Shown here: positions 6,945 through 16,464 of the stretch, piece by piece | Numbering within the stretch: the stretch's first letter is position 1 | Layout: each line of letters opens with the position of its first letter | Source: an uncultured Lachnospiraceae bacterium | Lineage (GTDB): Bacteria > Bacillota > Clostridia > Lachnospirales > Lachnospiraceae | Length of the DNA: 64,000 nt | Assembly (NCBI GenBank): GCA_910587635.1 | Contig: CAJUNB010000018.1 | Location: 271,076 to 335,075, forward strand | Direction: 5' to 3' | Position numbers and translations under genes: made by a program | Notes under the pieces: generated by a model | The model's database searches: none | What the model saw: only the letters and a program-made list of their open reading frames with translations | Told to the model about the DNA's origin: nothing

Positions 6945-9485
6945 ATGAAACAGTATACAGTGACGGGAATGAGTTGTGCAGCTTGCAGTACCCGGGTGGA
7001 AAAGGCGGTGTCCAAAGTATCGGGAGTGACATCCTGTTCGGTCAGTCTGTTGACAAATTCCATGGGAGTAGAGGGAGAAGTATCGCCGGAGGCGGTGATC
7101 GCTGCTGTGGAAAATGCAGGCTATGGGGCGTCTCCGAAGGAAGAAAAAGGAAAAGAAGCACAGGGGAGCCGTACAGATGAAAAGGAGGACCTGCTCAGAG
7201 ACAGAGATACTCCTGAGTTGAAAAAGAGACTATACAGTTCAATTGGATTTTTGCTTGTACTGATGTATTTTTCCATGGGACATATGATGTGGAACTGGCC
7301 GGTTCCCTCTTTCTTTGCGAAAAATCATGTGGCCCTTGGTCTGCTGCAGTTATTGCTGACCGGGATTGTCATGGTGATCAATCAGAAATTTTTTATAAGT
7401 GGATGTAAAAGTGTGCTTCATGGGGCGCCCAATATGGATACACTGGTAGCTCTTGGCGCAGGCGCCGCTTTTGTGTACAGTACGTATGCCCTGTTTGCCA
7501 TGTCAGACGCTCAGGTGAGAGGCGACATGGGGGCAGTTATGGCTCTGATGGATGAGTTTTATTTTGAGTCGGCGGCAATGATATTGACATTGATTACGGT
7601 AGGAAAGATGCTGGAGGCCAGGTCTAAAGGGAAGACGACGGACGCGCTGAAAGGCCTGATGAAACTGGCGCCTAAAACAGCCGTTATTCTGGACGGGGAA
7701 AAAGAACGGGAAGTACCGGTGGAACAGGTCAAAAAAGGAGATATTTTCGTCGTCCGTCCGGGAGAGAATATACCGGTAGACGGTATTGTCACAGAGGGCA
7801 GCAGTGCAGTGAACGAATCTGCTCTGACAGGGGAAAGCATCCCGGTGGATAAGGAAACGGGAGATATGGTTTCGGCGGCTACGGTAAATCAGTCGGGATT
7901 TCTTCGGTGCGAAGCTACCCGGGTGGGAGAGGATACCACACTGTCCCAGATCATTCAGATGGTCAGTGATGCTGCCGCCACGAAGGCGCCCATTGCGAAA
8001 GTGGCAGATAAGGTATCCGGCATTTTTGTGCCGGCGGTAATCGTCATAGCGCTTGTTACGATAGTGGGATGGATGCTGGCAGGTGAGGGGATCGGATTTG
8101 CTCTGGCAAGAGGAATTTCCGTATTGGTGATAAGCTGTCCCTGCGCCCTGGGATTGGCGACGCCGGTGGCGATTATGGTGGGCAACGGTGTGGGGGCAAA
8201 GAATGGCATTTTATTTAAATCGGCTGTGTCTCTGGAAGAAGCAGGCAAAGTGACGATGATAGCCCTGGATAAGACCGGAACGATTACTGCCGGTGTGCCG
8301 GAAGTGACAGATATGATACCGGCTGAAGGAGTCAGCGAATCGGAGCTTTTGCGGCTTGCTTATATACTGGAACGAAAGAGTGAACATCCTCTGGCAAAAG
8401 CTGTTTTGCAAAAAGCGGAAGCGGAAGGGCTTGCGGCAGAAGAAGTTACGGAGTTCCGGGCACTTCCGGGAAATGGACTGACAGCTGTCCTGAATGGAAC
8501 TGTGCTGTCAGGAGGAAACGAATCCTTTATTAAAAAAGTGACATATTTGTCAGATAAGACAGTAGAACTGGCGGATTCTCTGGCAGGAGAAGGGAAGACT
8601 CCTCTGTATTTTGCAAAAGGGGAAAGATTTCTGGGAATCATTGCTGTGGCGGATGTCATCAAGGAAGACAGTCCCCGTGCCATCCGTGAGCTGCAGAATA
8701 TGGGCATACGTGTGGTTATGCTGACCGGAGACAATGAGCGGACGGCAAAGGCTATCGGCAGACAGGCAGGCGTGGATGAAGTGATCGCCGGTGTACTTCC
8801 CGAGGGGAAGGAAAGCGTGATCCGTCGACTGAAAGAGCAGGGCAGGACTGCTATGGTAGGAGACGGTATCAATGATGCTCCTGCGTTGACAAGAGCGGAT
8901 ATCGGTATTGCCATTGGGGCAGGAACGGATGTCGCCATAGATGCGGCAGATGTGGTATTGATGAAGAGCAGACTTTTGGATGTCCCGGCGGCGATCCGGC
9001 TGAGCCGTGCCGCACTGAGAAATATCCATGAAAATCTGTTTTGGGCATTTTTCTATAATGTAATCGGAATTCCGCTGGCGGCGGGTGTCTGGATACCGAT
9101 ATTTGGCTGGAAATTAAATCCCATGTTTGCGGCAGCGGCAATGAGTCTGTCCAGCTTCTGTGTGGTGACGAACGCACTGCGATTGAATCTGTTGCGAATA
9201 TATGACGGAAGCAGGGACAGAAGGATACAGGAAAAGAGAGCAAAAAAAGATCAGAATGATAGTGAAAAGGAGGAAAACAGAATGGAAAAAACAATGAAAA
9301 TCGAAGGGATGATGTGTCCTCACTGTGAGGCAACGGTAAAGAAGGCTCTGGAGGAACTGGAAGGAGTGACAGCTGCGACAGTCAGCCATGAGGCAGGAAC
9401 GGCTGTGGTGTCCATGGAGCAGGAAGTGGCAGATGATGTCTTGAAGAAAACTGTGGAAGATAAGGGGTATCAGGTGGTAGGATAG
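6945..9485 (+). CDS. copA: Copper-exporting P1B-type ATPase with N- and C-terminal HMA domains
   Basis: 846-residue membrane pump that exports Cu(I). Order: N-terminal HMA domain with the GMSCAAC metal site (Cys11, Cys14), linker, membrane helices, actuator loop (TGES), transport-site motif CPC at 398-400, phosphorylation motif DKTG at 442-445, nucleotide domain with the HP motif (SEHPLAKA), hinge GDGIND at 639-644, last helices, then a basic linker and a second HMA domain at 780-846 (MMCPHC). Most CopA proteins carry HMA domains only at the N-terminus; the last one here looks like a fused CopZ chaperone. The ribosome site is AAAGGAGG ahead of ATG 6945. Regulated with csoR by copper. Confidence 0.96.
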   Translation: MKQYTVTGMSCAACSTRVEKAVSKVSGVTSCSVSLLTNSMGVEGEVSPEAVIAAVENAGYGASPKEEKGKEAQGSRTDEKEDLLRDRDTPELKKRLYSSIGFLLVLMYFSMGHMMWNWPVPSFFAKNHVALGLLQLLLTGIVMVINQKFFISGCKSVLHGAPNMDTLVALGAGAAFVYSTYALFAMSDAQVRGDMGAVMALMDEFYFESAAMILTLITVGKMLEARSKGKTTDALKGLMKLAPKTAVILDGEKEREVPVEQVKKGDIFVVRPGENIPVDGIVTEGSSAVNESALTGESIPVDKETGDMVSAATVNQSGFLRCEATRVGEDTTLSQIIQMVSDAAATKAPIAKVADKVSGIFVPAVIVIALVTIVGWMLAGEGIGFALARGISVLVISCPCALGLATPVAIMVGNGVGAKNGILFKSAVSLEEAGKVTMIALDKTGTITAGVPEVTDMIPAEGVSESELLRLAYILERKSEHPLAKAVLQKAEAEGLAAEEVTEFRALPGNGLTAVLNGTVLSGGNESFIKKVTYLSDKTVELADSLAGEGKTPLYFAKGERFLGIIAVADVIKEDSPRAIRELQNMGIRVVMLTGDNERTAKAIGRQAGVDEVIAGVLPEGKESVIRRLKEQGRTAMVGDGINDAPALTRADIGIAIGAGTDVAIDAADVVLMKSRLLDVPAAIRLSRAALRNIHENLFWAFFYNVIGIPLAAGVWIPIFGWKLNPMFAAAAMSLSSFCVVTNALRLNLLRIYDGSRDRRIQEKRAKKDQNDSEKEENRMEKTMKIEGMMCPHCEATVKKALEELEGVTAATVSHEAGTAVVSMEQEVADDVLKKTVEDKGYQVVG
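9266..9284 (+). promoter_or_regulatory. Internal ribosome-binding site and ATG inside copA
   Basis: AAAGGAGG (9266-9273) stands eight bases before an in-frame ATG at 9282, exactly where the C-terminal HMA domain begins. Such a perfect site inside a gene suggests that the domain is also made on its own as a 67-residue CopZ. Confidence 0.65.
9282..9485 (+). CDS. copZ: Putative CopZ copper chaperone made from inside copA
   Basis: If the internal site at 9266-9284 is used, a 67-residue HMA protein is produced in the copA frame. It has the complete beta-alpha-beta-beta-alpha-beta HMA pattern and the metal site MMCPHC (Cys at positions 12 and 15), and would carry Cu(I) to the pump. The same residues are also the C-terminus of the full CopA. 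Making CopZ and CopA from one gene is known from E. coli, where it happens by frameshifting; here the means would be internal initiation. The domain is certain, separate production is inference. Confidence 0.5.
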   Translation: MEKTMKIEGMMCPHCEATVKKALEELEGVTAATVSHEAGTAVVSMEQEVADDVLKKTVEDKGYQVVG

Positions 9486-9539
9486 AAATAATTTACAAAA
9501 TTTTACAAATTATTTAAAATAATTTAGCAATAACAACAA

Positions 9540-9568
9540 TTGACATTCAAAGAAGCCGGTGATAAACT
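9540..9568 (+). promoter_or_regulatory. Candidate promoter for the ammonium transporter leader
   Basis: TTGACA (9540-9545), 17 bases, then TAAACT (9563-9568). It lies after copA and before a terminator-like hairpin (9585-9618), so a transcript starting here would meet that hairpin within about 15 bases. The -10 match is moderate. Confidence 0.4.
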
Positions 9569-9584
9569 AACGGCTATAAAAGCG

Positions 9585-9618
9585 AAGGCGCTGTGGAATA
9601 TCCGCAGCGCCTTTTCTT
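9585..9618 (+). terminator. Terminator hairpin between copA and amt
   Basis: AAGGCGCTG (9585-9593) pairs with CAGCGCCTT (9605-9613), extended by a GG/CC pair, followed by a T-rich run. It ends the csoR-copA transcript. Because a promoter-like sequence sits just upstream, it could also act as an attenuator in the amt leader. Confidence 0.8.
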
Positions 9619-9662
9619 TTCTTCCACAGGAGATTGCTTTGCAATTACCTGTAGAAGAAAAA
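9616..9662 (+). other. Second inverted repeat in the amt leader
   Basis: CACAGG (9625-9630) with CCTGT (9648-9652), extended by the TTCTT/AAGAA arms with one mismatch, forms a hairpin with a 17-base loop directly after the terminator. It overlaps the T-rich tail of the first hairpin, so the two could compete. No T-run follows. Confidence 0.4.
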
Positions 9663-9747
9663 TAATATGCGCAATTCTCTTTTATACATTGGCCGGCACA
9701 GAGGGAGTGACCTGCAGTAGCTCCAAAACCATTGAGGAGGAAAAATT

Positions 9748-11493
9748 ATGACAGAAGAAATGATAAGCGTTGTAAACAGCGAGGTGTTTGGTGTCTGGTT
9801 TCTGATTGGAGCCGCACTTGTGTTTTGGATGCAGGCAGGCTTCGCTATGGTGGAAGCCGGTTTTACGAGAGCCAAGAATACGGGTAATATTCTGATGAAA
9901 AACCTGATGGATTTTTGTATCGGGACTGTTGTTTTTATCCTGATCGGGTTCAGTCTGCTGCTGGGAGAGGATATGATGGGACTGATCGGCAGACCGGGTT
10001 TTACGATTTTTACAGATTATGCACAGTTCGACTGGTCAAATTTTGTATTTAATCTGGTATTCTGTGCTACCACTGCGACGATTGTGTCGGGTGCCATGGC
10101 GGAGCGGACGAAATTTTTATCCTATTGTATTTATTCGGCTGTGATTTCCGCTGTGATTTATCCCATCGAAGCGCATTGGATCTGGGGAGGCGGATGGCTG
10201 TCCCAAATGGGATTCCATGATTTCGCAGGTTCCTGTGCCATTCATATGGTAGGCGGTATCTCCGCTCTGATCGGAGCTGCCATACTGGGTCCCCGTATCG
10301 GCAAATTCAGCAGAGGCAAAGAAGGAAAGATTACGAAAGTGAACGCATTTCCCGGACATAACCTGCCCATAGGATGCCTCGGCGTATTTATTCTGTGGCT
10401 TGGCTGGTATGGATTCAACGGTGCGGCTGCCACTAGTGTGGAGCAGCTGGCTTCCATAACGCTGACAACAACAGTGGCCCCCGCCATTGCTACGGTAGTC
10501 TGCATGATCTTTACTTGGATCAAATATGGCAAACCGGATGTGTCCATGTGTCTGAATGCTTCTCTGGCCGGGCTTGTGGCGATTACGGCGCCCTGTGATG
10601 TGACGGACTGTCTTGGTGCAGTCATCATCGGAGCGGTTTCGGGATTACTGGTAGTGTTCGGTGTCTGGTTTCTGGATTATAAGCTGCGGGTGGATGATCC
10701 GGTGGGCGCCGTTGCGGTACATTGCCTGAATGGTATCTGGGGAACGATTGCAGTGGGACTGTTTGCTACGACGACAGCTCCGGGAAATGACAGTATTACA
10801 GGTCTTTTCTATGGAGGAGGTTTCACACAGCTGGGAATTCAGCTGACCGGTTTCGCCGCAGTGGCGCTGTGGACGGCTGTGACGATCACGATCGCTTTTC
10901 TGATTATCAAGGCATGTGTGGGTCTGCGGGTAACGGAAGAGGAAGAGATCGTCGGTCTGGATGCAAAAGAGCATGGCCTGGCTTCCGCTTATTCGGGCTT
11001 CAGCATTATGGATGTTTCCAACTCCATGACAATGGAAATCAATGAGAATACAGATCTGGGAACGGATGACTATGACAGCGCTTCCGAAGTACAGAGAGCG
11101 GCAGCCGTACCTGTTGTAGCGATGCCGGATACAAACAGCGGTATCTACAAGGTAGCGGTGATTGCCAAACTGCAACGGTATGATAAGCTGAAAAAGGCTA
11201 TGAATCAGCTGGGCGTTACTGGCATGACGGTAACACAGGTCATGGGCTGCGGTATCCAGAAAGGCGCAGGAGAAATGTACCGTGGCGTGGAGATGGACGC
11301 TACCCTGCTGCCCAAGGTGAAGATAGAAGTGGTAGTCAGCAAGATACCGGTGGAGACTGTAGTGGAAGCAGCTAAGAAAGCCCTTTATACAGGGCACATC
11401 GGAGACGGCAAGATATTTGTATACAATGTGGCCAGAGTCGTCAAAATCCGAACAGGAGAAGAGGATTATGCGGCACTGCAGGATGTGGAATAG
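9748..11493 (+). CDS. amt: Ammonium transporter fused to a C-terminal PII domain
   Basis: 581 residues. Residues 1 to ~410 form an Amt channel with about eleven helices, the signature GFAMVEAGFTRAKNTGNI near residue 30 and the two pore histidines (in GSCAIHMVGG and AVAVHCLNG). After an acidic linker, residues ~465-575 are a PII (GlnB/GlnK) domain with the T-loop segment EMYRGVEMDATLLPKVKIE. In E. coli PII the T-loop carries Tyr51, the uridylylation site; here that position is Met, so control by uridylylation is excluded and ligand binding (ATP/ADP, 2-oxoglutarate) is likely. PII normally plugs Amt as a separate protein; fusion makes the gate permanent. The ribosome site is GAGGAGG before ATG 9748. 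Confidence 0.95.
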   Translation: MTEEMISVVNSEVFGVWFLIGAALVFWMQAGFAMVEAGFTRAKNTGNILMKNLMDFCIGTVVFILIGFSLLLGEDMMGLIGRPGFTIFTDYAQFDWSNFVFNLVFCATTATIVSGAMAERTKFLSYCIYSAVISAVIYPIEAHWIWGGGWLSQMGFHDFAGSCAIHMVGGISALIGAAILGPRIGKFSRGKEGKITKVNAFPGHNLPIGCLGVFILWLGWYGFNGAAATSVEQLASITLTTTVAPAIATVVCMIFTWIKYGKPDVSMCLNASLAGLVAITAPCDVTDCLGAVIIGAVSGLLVVFGVWFLDYKLRVDDPVGAVAVHCLNGIWGTIAVGLFATTTAPGNDSITGLFYGGGFTQLGIQLTGFAAVALWTAVTITIAFLIIKACVGLRVTEEEEIVGLDAKEHGLASAYSGFSIMDVSNSMTMEINENTDLGTDDYDSASEVQRAAAVPVVAMPDTNSGIYKVAVIAKLQRYDKLKKAMNQLGVTGMTVTQVMGCGIQKGAGEMYRGVEMDATLLPKVKIEVVVSKIPVETVVEAAKKALYTGHIGDGKIFVYNVARVVKIRTGEEDYAALQDVE

Positions 11494-11561
11494 CAGGACA
11501 AAGATCATTTGACTGTGTGAATATGAGGAAAAGGACTGGCGCCCTGGCGATGAAAAATCCC

Positions 11562-11580
11562 GGGACGACGGTCCCTTTTT
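11562..11580 (+). terminator. Terminator after amt
   Basis: GGGAC, GACG loop, GTCCC, then TTTTT (11562-11580). A short but GC-rich stem in a suitable place. Confidence 0.65.
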
Positions 11581-11662
11581 GATATAAGGGCGGGGAAATA
11601 GATTGCCTGAAACATGGCCTTAAACTATAATAGATATATAAATTTATATTAATTATGAGCTG

Positions 11663-11731
11663 ATGAAAAAGGCGGTTATCATGATACAGGATATGGAAAA
11701 ACTGGAAGATAAGATAGGAGAGATAGAATAG
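11663..11731 (+). CDS. Possible 22-residue leader peptide before hsdR
   Basis: An ATG at 11663 opens a 22-codon frame, MKKAVIMIQDMEKLEDKIGEIE, whose stop directly touches the hsdR ATG at 11732. Its end overlaps the hsdR ribosome site (AGGAGAG), so translation of the small frame could affect hsdR. It may equally be the remains of a longer gene. No family is recognised and the ribosome site of the small frame is weak. Confidence 0.25.
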   Translation: MKKAVIMIQDMEKLEDKIGEIE

Positions 11732-14700
11732 ATGTCAGTATTTAATGAAGATACCAGAGTGAAGATACCAGCTACGATTCAATTATTAAGGCTCAACTAT
11801 AACTATCAGTCGCTGAAGACAGATGATATTGATATAGATTTCAATACAAAGATTTTTGTAAACAGGTTTAAACCTGCGCTTGAAGCAATCAATGACAGAA
11901 AGTTTTCTTATGATGAGATTAAGAGCATTATTACAGACATTCACAATGTCCTAAAAAATAACGATTTGGGAAAAGAATTTTATAATTGGCTCATAGATCC
12001 TAAAGACAAGGTGAAGTTGATTGATTTTGAGGATATTACCAAGAATGATTTTGCAGTTGTGGATGAACTGTCATTTGGCGTGGTAGAGGGAACAGAAGAA
12101 GGCTCCTTCAGACCGGATATCAATATTTTGCTTAACGGTATGCCACTGGCATTTCTGGAAGTAAAAAAGCCAAATAATGATGGCGGCATACAGAAAGAAT
12201 TTGACAGGATGATAAATAAGAGGTTGCAGAATCCAGACTATAGGAAATTTTTCAATCTGATTCAGGTTGTCTCTTTTTCTAATAATATGGAGTACGAAGA
12301 AGATGACGATGCCGAGGATGTGAAGGCGGGTTCATTCTATACAACACCAAACGGAAATAATACCAGGTTTTCGTTTTTTAGGGAAGATAATGAGCAGTAT
12401 CATATCACCTATCCCTACAAAGATATTGATATGGATACAATCAAATATGTAATGAGAGACTGCGGTTATCAGCCAGCGGAAACGGATACGCCGGAGTTTG
12501 CTGAGAACTTAAAGACAACGACCCCATGTAATCGCTTTGTGACTTCTGTATTCGATAAGGAAAGATTTTTGTATTTCCTGCAGTATGGAATTATGTTTAT
12601 AAGTAGCCAGATTCCAGAGAAGCACATTATGCGTTATCCTCAGTTTTTTGCTGCCAGAAAAATCATTGAACGCTTAGAATCGGGCGGCAGGGGCGGCATT
12701 ATCTGGCATACACAAGGCTCCGGGAAAACAGCTATAGCAGCTTTCTCTAACCGCGTTATCAGGGACTATTATGATAAGAAAGATACCAGCACCAGATTTT
12801 TCTTTGTAGTGGACAGGCTTGATCTGCTTACACAAGCCAGTATTGAGTTTGCCAACAGAGGACTGAAAACGGTAAATTGTGAGGACAAGGCGGATTTTAC
12901 AAAAGAGCTGAACAAGACGCTTTCAACGAATGCAGGCAGTAAAGCTATTGGTGAGATTTGTGTGGTGAACATCCAGAAATTTGAGGGAAAGATGCCGGAA
13001 GCGAAAAATGATTACAGGGCAAGGGTACAAAGAATCTTTTTTGTCGATGAAGCTCACAGAAGTTATTCATCCACAGGGGAGTTTTTCAAAAATCTTATGA
13101 CCTGTGATTTGGATGCCATTTATATTGCGCTTACCGGTACACCTCTTCTGTCAAAGAAAGAGCGTTCCAATTTGAAATTCGGTGACTATATTCACAAATA
13201 CTTTTATGATAAGTCAGTAGCTGATGGATATACACTTAGAATTAAAAAAGAAAATATTGATACTGTAGCTAAATCAGAAATCAAAAAGAATCTGGAAATA
13301 GAGGACAGACAGCTTGACGAGAAAGATGTGTATGAATCAGATGCCTATGTAAAAGCCCTGGGAGCTTTTATTGAAAGGGATTTTATCAATTTCAGGCTTC
13401 AGAACACAGATACATCTATTGGCGGCATGATTGTTTGCAGGACAAATCCACAGGCGAAAAAGGTGCATCAGTGGTTCAAAGACAATTCCAAGCTGAATAC
13501 CGGACTTGTTATCACAGATACGGATGATCCGAAGCAAAAGAAGATAAATCATAATAATCAAGTGGACTTTAGAGAGACACTTGCTCCAGATATTTTAGTC
13601 GTGAACTTTATGCTTACCACGGGCTATGATGTGAAGCGCCTTAAAAAGATGTATCTTTTACGAGGGCCACATGCGCAGTCGCTTTTGCAGACGATTTCCA
13701 GAGTAAACAGACCCTATAAATCTCCAAATGGAAAAATCTATAAATACGGATATATCGTTGACTTTGTGGATATAGAACAGGAGTATGATAAGACGATAGA
13801 AGCCTATATAAAGGAACTGGAAGCAGACCTCAATGAGAACGGGGAAAATGAAGGTTCTCTTGCCGGCCTGGTTGTTGATAAAGAGGACATCAACAGGAAA
13901 TATCACAAGTATGTAGATGAGTTAGAAGATATTATTTCTACGGATAATTTGGAGCGTTTTTCAAAGCAGCTTACTTTTTACAATAAAGAAACACTGCTTA
14001 AAATCAGGAGACTTTTAAACGGTATCAAAGAGTGCCAGACAGAATTTATTCTTTCAAGAGCAATGGACTATGCGGCACAGATTGATTCCGATAAGAATAA
14101 GAAGCTCCTGAGATCAACACAGGAAAGAATTGATTTTATAAATCTTTCTCAAAATACCGTTGATATGATGGACGTTATTTCCAATGAAGAAGTAGTGGAG
14201 ATTCTATATGAATTTATAAAAGTGAAAATCATCATTATGGATCTGGGGCAGATGACGCAGGATAATCCTAAATTTCAGAGATTTTCAAAGGTTGTCAGGG
14301 ATATTCAAAATGAGATAAAGAAGAACAAAAATAAAGGCGATATTAAAATCAGAAAACTGGATGAGCTTTTGCAGAAGATTTTCAATGATTTATCCATTTC
14401 AGACTTGAACGATCTGGATTCCATCACCGATGAACTTTTGGAAGCTCTTGAAAGAGCAAGAAATATCAACTATGAAAATGAGCGGTTATCGAAGATTTAC
14501 GGCGGAAATTATGCTTTTGTGAAAACCTACCAAGACGCCATAGAAACCTATCCGACCGATAAGTCAGAGATAGAGCAAACATTGGTGATTATTTATAATG
14601 CTATAGAGGATGCTTTAGATAAAGAAATTGTAACGGTTCAGGGAAGAAAGAACTTTACCGATTCCATAAAATCAAAGGCTACAAAGCCGCTTTTGAAAGA

Positions 14701-14779
14701 AAAGTTATACGAGAAAATAAAAGGATTTTATGCACAGTTACTGAATGATTTATATACAAATATACAGTTATTTAAGTAA
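11732..14779 (+). CDS. hsdR: Type I restriction enzyme, motor/nuclease subunit HsdR
   Basis: 1015-residue restriction and DNA-translocation subunit. The N-terminal nuclease fold shows the PD-(D/E)XK pattern: Asp in FRPDINILL near 130 and ExK in LEVKKPN near 147. The helicase core follows with Walker A HTQGSGKT at ~325-332, DEAH box (FFVDEAHRSY) at ~438, motif III TGTPLL and motif VI QTISRVNRPY. The C-terminal ~300 residues are the helical part that docks to the methyltransferase. It heads hsdR-hsdM-hsdS; the gap to hsdM is 11 bp. The type resembles the EcoR124 group. It cuts DNA lacking the methyl mark after translocating it. Confidence 0.96.
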   Translation: MSVFNEDTRVKIPATIQLLRLNYNYQSLKTDDIDIDFNTKIFVNRFKPALEAINDRKFSYDEIKSIITDIHNVLKNNDLGKEFYNWLIDPKDKVKLIDFEDITKNDFAVVDELSFGVVEGTEEGSFRPDINILLNGMPLAFLEVKKPNNDGGIQKEFDRMINKRLQNPDYRKFFNLIQVVSFSNNMEYEEDDDAEDVKAGSFYTTPNGNNTRFSFFREDNEQYHITYPYKDIDMDTIKYVMRDCGYQPAETDTPEFAENLKTTTPCNRFVTSVFDKERFLYFLQYGIMFISSQIPEKHIMRYPQFFAARKIIERLESGGRGGIIWHTQGSGKTAIAAFSNRVIRDYYDKKDTSTRFFFVVDRLDLLTQASIEFANRGLKTVNCEDKADFTKELNKTLSTNAGSKAIGEICVVNIQKFEGKMPEAKNDYRARVQRIFFVDEAHRSYSSTGEFFKNLMTCDLDAIYIALTGTPLLSKKERSNLKFGDYIHKYFYDKSVADGYTLRIKKENIDTVAKSEIKKNLEIEDRQLDEKDVYESDAYVKALGAFIERDFINFRLQNTDTSIGGMIVCRTNPQAKKVHQWFKDNSKLNTGLVITDTDDPKQKKINHNNQVDFRETLAPDILVVNFMLTTGYDVKRLKKMYLLRGPHAQSLLQTISRVNRPYKSPNGKIYKYGYIVDFVDIEQEYDKTIEAYIKELEADLNENGENEGSLAGLVVDKEDINRKYHKYVDELEDIISTDNLERFSKQLTFYNKETLLKIRRLLNGIKECQTEFILSRAMDYAAQIDSDKNKKLLRSTQERIDFINLSQNTVDMMDVISNEEVVEILYEFIKVKIIIMDLGQMTQDNPKFQRFSKVVRDIQNEIKKNKNKGDIKIRKLDELLQKIFNDLSISDLNDLDSITDELLEALERARNINYENERLSKIYGGNYAFVKTYQDAIETYPTDKSEIEQTLVIIYNAIEDALDKEIVTVQGRKNFTDSIKSKATKPLLKEKLYEKIKGFYAQLLNDLYTNIQLFK

Positions 14780-14790
14780 GGAGAATTACA

Positions 14791-16464
14791 ATGTCGGATA
14801 TTTTTGCATTAGAAAACAAAATAAAACAGATGATTGATGAAATGAAAGGACTTTGCCAGACGAACGGATTATCCAATCAGGCAGGTGAAGAGGTTGTGAT
14901 CACTTCTGTTTTCCTTTATAAATTCCTGAATGATAAATTCATGGCCAATATGAAAGATTTTGCAAATGATATGGACATGAGTACGGAAAAAATTTTACAG
15001 GATGAAAATATGCTGGCCGGATTTTATGATACCTATCCACAGGACGTAGCTTTTAAATATGAAGATACAATTGAATGCTTGATTAATAAAGTCGGGAACA
15101 ATAATTTTTATAAGCTTTTTGATAATGCGTTAGAGAGGATTTCCAATTATCCGGCGAATGAAGAATTTAGCATTGATACGGCGGATGGCGGAAGAAAGCC
15201 ACTGTTTACCAGAGTGACTGAGAATGTAGAAGCGTCCAGGAGAAATAATTTTGCTAAGAATATCTTTGGTATTATCAGTCAGGACAAGTTTGACTTCGGA
15301 GAAGCTTTTAAGAATAACTTTGATTTCTATAGCGCTGTCTTTGAGCATCTGATAAAGGACTATAACGTTGCCAGCGGCGTATACGCGGAGTATTTCACGC
15401 CGCAGGCGATTTCTGCTATTATTGCAAAAATTCTGGCAGAGATGTCACCGGTAGAAGATAAGATATATGATGTATACGACCCGTCAGCAGGCTCTGGCTC
15501 ACTGGTGCTTCACCTTGCAAATGCGTTAGGGAAAGGGAGCTTCGGAGATAAAGCACAGGTTTACACACAGGATATTTCCGGCAAGTCATCCAGATTTCTC
15601 AGGACAAATATGCTGCTGAATGGTCTCACAAATAGTTTGGATAATATTATTGAAGGAGACACACTGGAAACACCGGCACATTATAAAATAGCGCATGATC
15701 CGAGTTCAGGGGTAAAGCAGTTTGATTATATTACATCAAATCCACCATTTAAAATGGACTTTTCCTCTACCCGAAATACCATTGAACAGAAGTGGGAGGA
15801 TTCAGAGCTCAGGGATGGAATCAAGAGATTTTTCGCAGGAGTACCCAAGATCCCCAATAAAAAGAAGGAATCAATGGGAGTATATCTGTGCTTTATCCAG
15901 CATATTCTGTGGAGCTTAAAAGAAGACGGAAAGGCAGCTATCGTAGTACCGACAGGATTTATTACAGCGCAATCCGGTATTGAGAAGACAGTACGACAGA
16001 CAATCGTAGATAAGCACTGGCTGAAAGGTGTAATCTCTATGCCTTCCAATATTTTTGCCAATACGGGAACGAGTGTTTCGGTTCTTTTTATTGATAAATC
16101 AAATAAAGCGGGAAACATTATGCTTATAGATGCATCCAAGCTGGGCGAAAAGAGGAAAGAAGGAAAGAACCAGAAGACAGTTTTGCGTTCCAATGAAATA
16201 GAGAAGATCGAGGATACATTTATCAATCAGGAAGTTGTGGAGGATTTTAGTGTTTCCGTTACCTATGAACAGATTGCCGAGAAAAATTATTCTCTGTCGG
16301 CCGGGCAATATTTTGAAGTGAAAATTGAGTTTGTGGAGCTGTCGCAAGAGGCGTTTGAGCAGAGAATGACGGCGTATGCGGACAGGCTGGAAAAGTTGTT
16401 TGCTGAGGGAAAAGCTCTTGAGAGTGAAATTGAAAAGAGGTTGGGGGAGTTGAAGTATGAGTAA
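14791..16464 (+). CDS. hsdM: Type I restriction-modification, adenine methyltransferase HsdM
   Basis: 557-residue N6-adenine methyltransferase. The N-terminal helical HsdM domain is followed by the SAM-binding motif I YDPSAGSGSL at ~229 and the catalytic motif IV SNPPF at ~315. A C-terminal helical tail binds HsdS. With HsdS it forms the M2S1 methylase that marks the host's own sites. Start at ATG 14791 behind TAAGGAGAA. The last eight bases overlap the hsdS start, a sign of translational coupling. Confidence 0.96.
   Translation: MSDIFALENKIKQMIDEMKGLCQTNGLSNQAGEEVVITSVFLYKFLNDKFMANMKDFANDMDMSTEKILQDENMLAGFYDTYPQDVAFKYEDTIECLINKVGNNNFYKLFDNALERISNYPANEEFSIDTADGGRKPLFTRVTENVEASRRNNFAKNIFGIISQDKFDFGEAFKNNFDFYSAVFEHLIKDYNVASGVYAEYFTPQAISAIIAKILAEMSPVEDKIYDVYDPSAGSGSLVLHLANALGKGSFGDKAQVYTQDISGKSSRFLRTNMLLNGLTNSLDNIIEGDTLETPAHYKIAHDPSSGVKQFDYITSNPPFKMDFSSTRNTIEQKWEDSELRDGIKRFFAGVPKIPNKKKESMGVYLCFIQHILWSLKEDGKAAIVVPTGFITAQSGIEKTVRQTIVDKHWLKGVISMPSNIFANTGTSVSVLFIDKSNKAGNIMLIDASKLGEKRKEGKNQKTVLRSNEIEKIEDTFINQEVVEDFSVSVTYEQIAEKNYSLSAGQYFEVKIEFVELSQEAFEQRMTAYADRLEKLFAEGKALESEIEKRLGELKYE

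Noticed and set aside
10645..11508. 287-codon minus-strand frame opposite amt
   Set aside because: Cys/His-rich nonsense composition, no ribosome site, fully opposite the well-supported Amt-PII gene.
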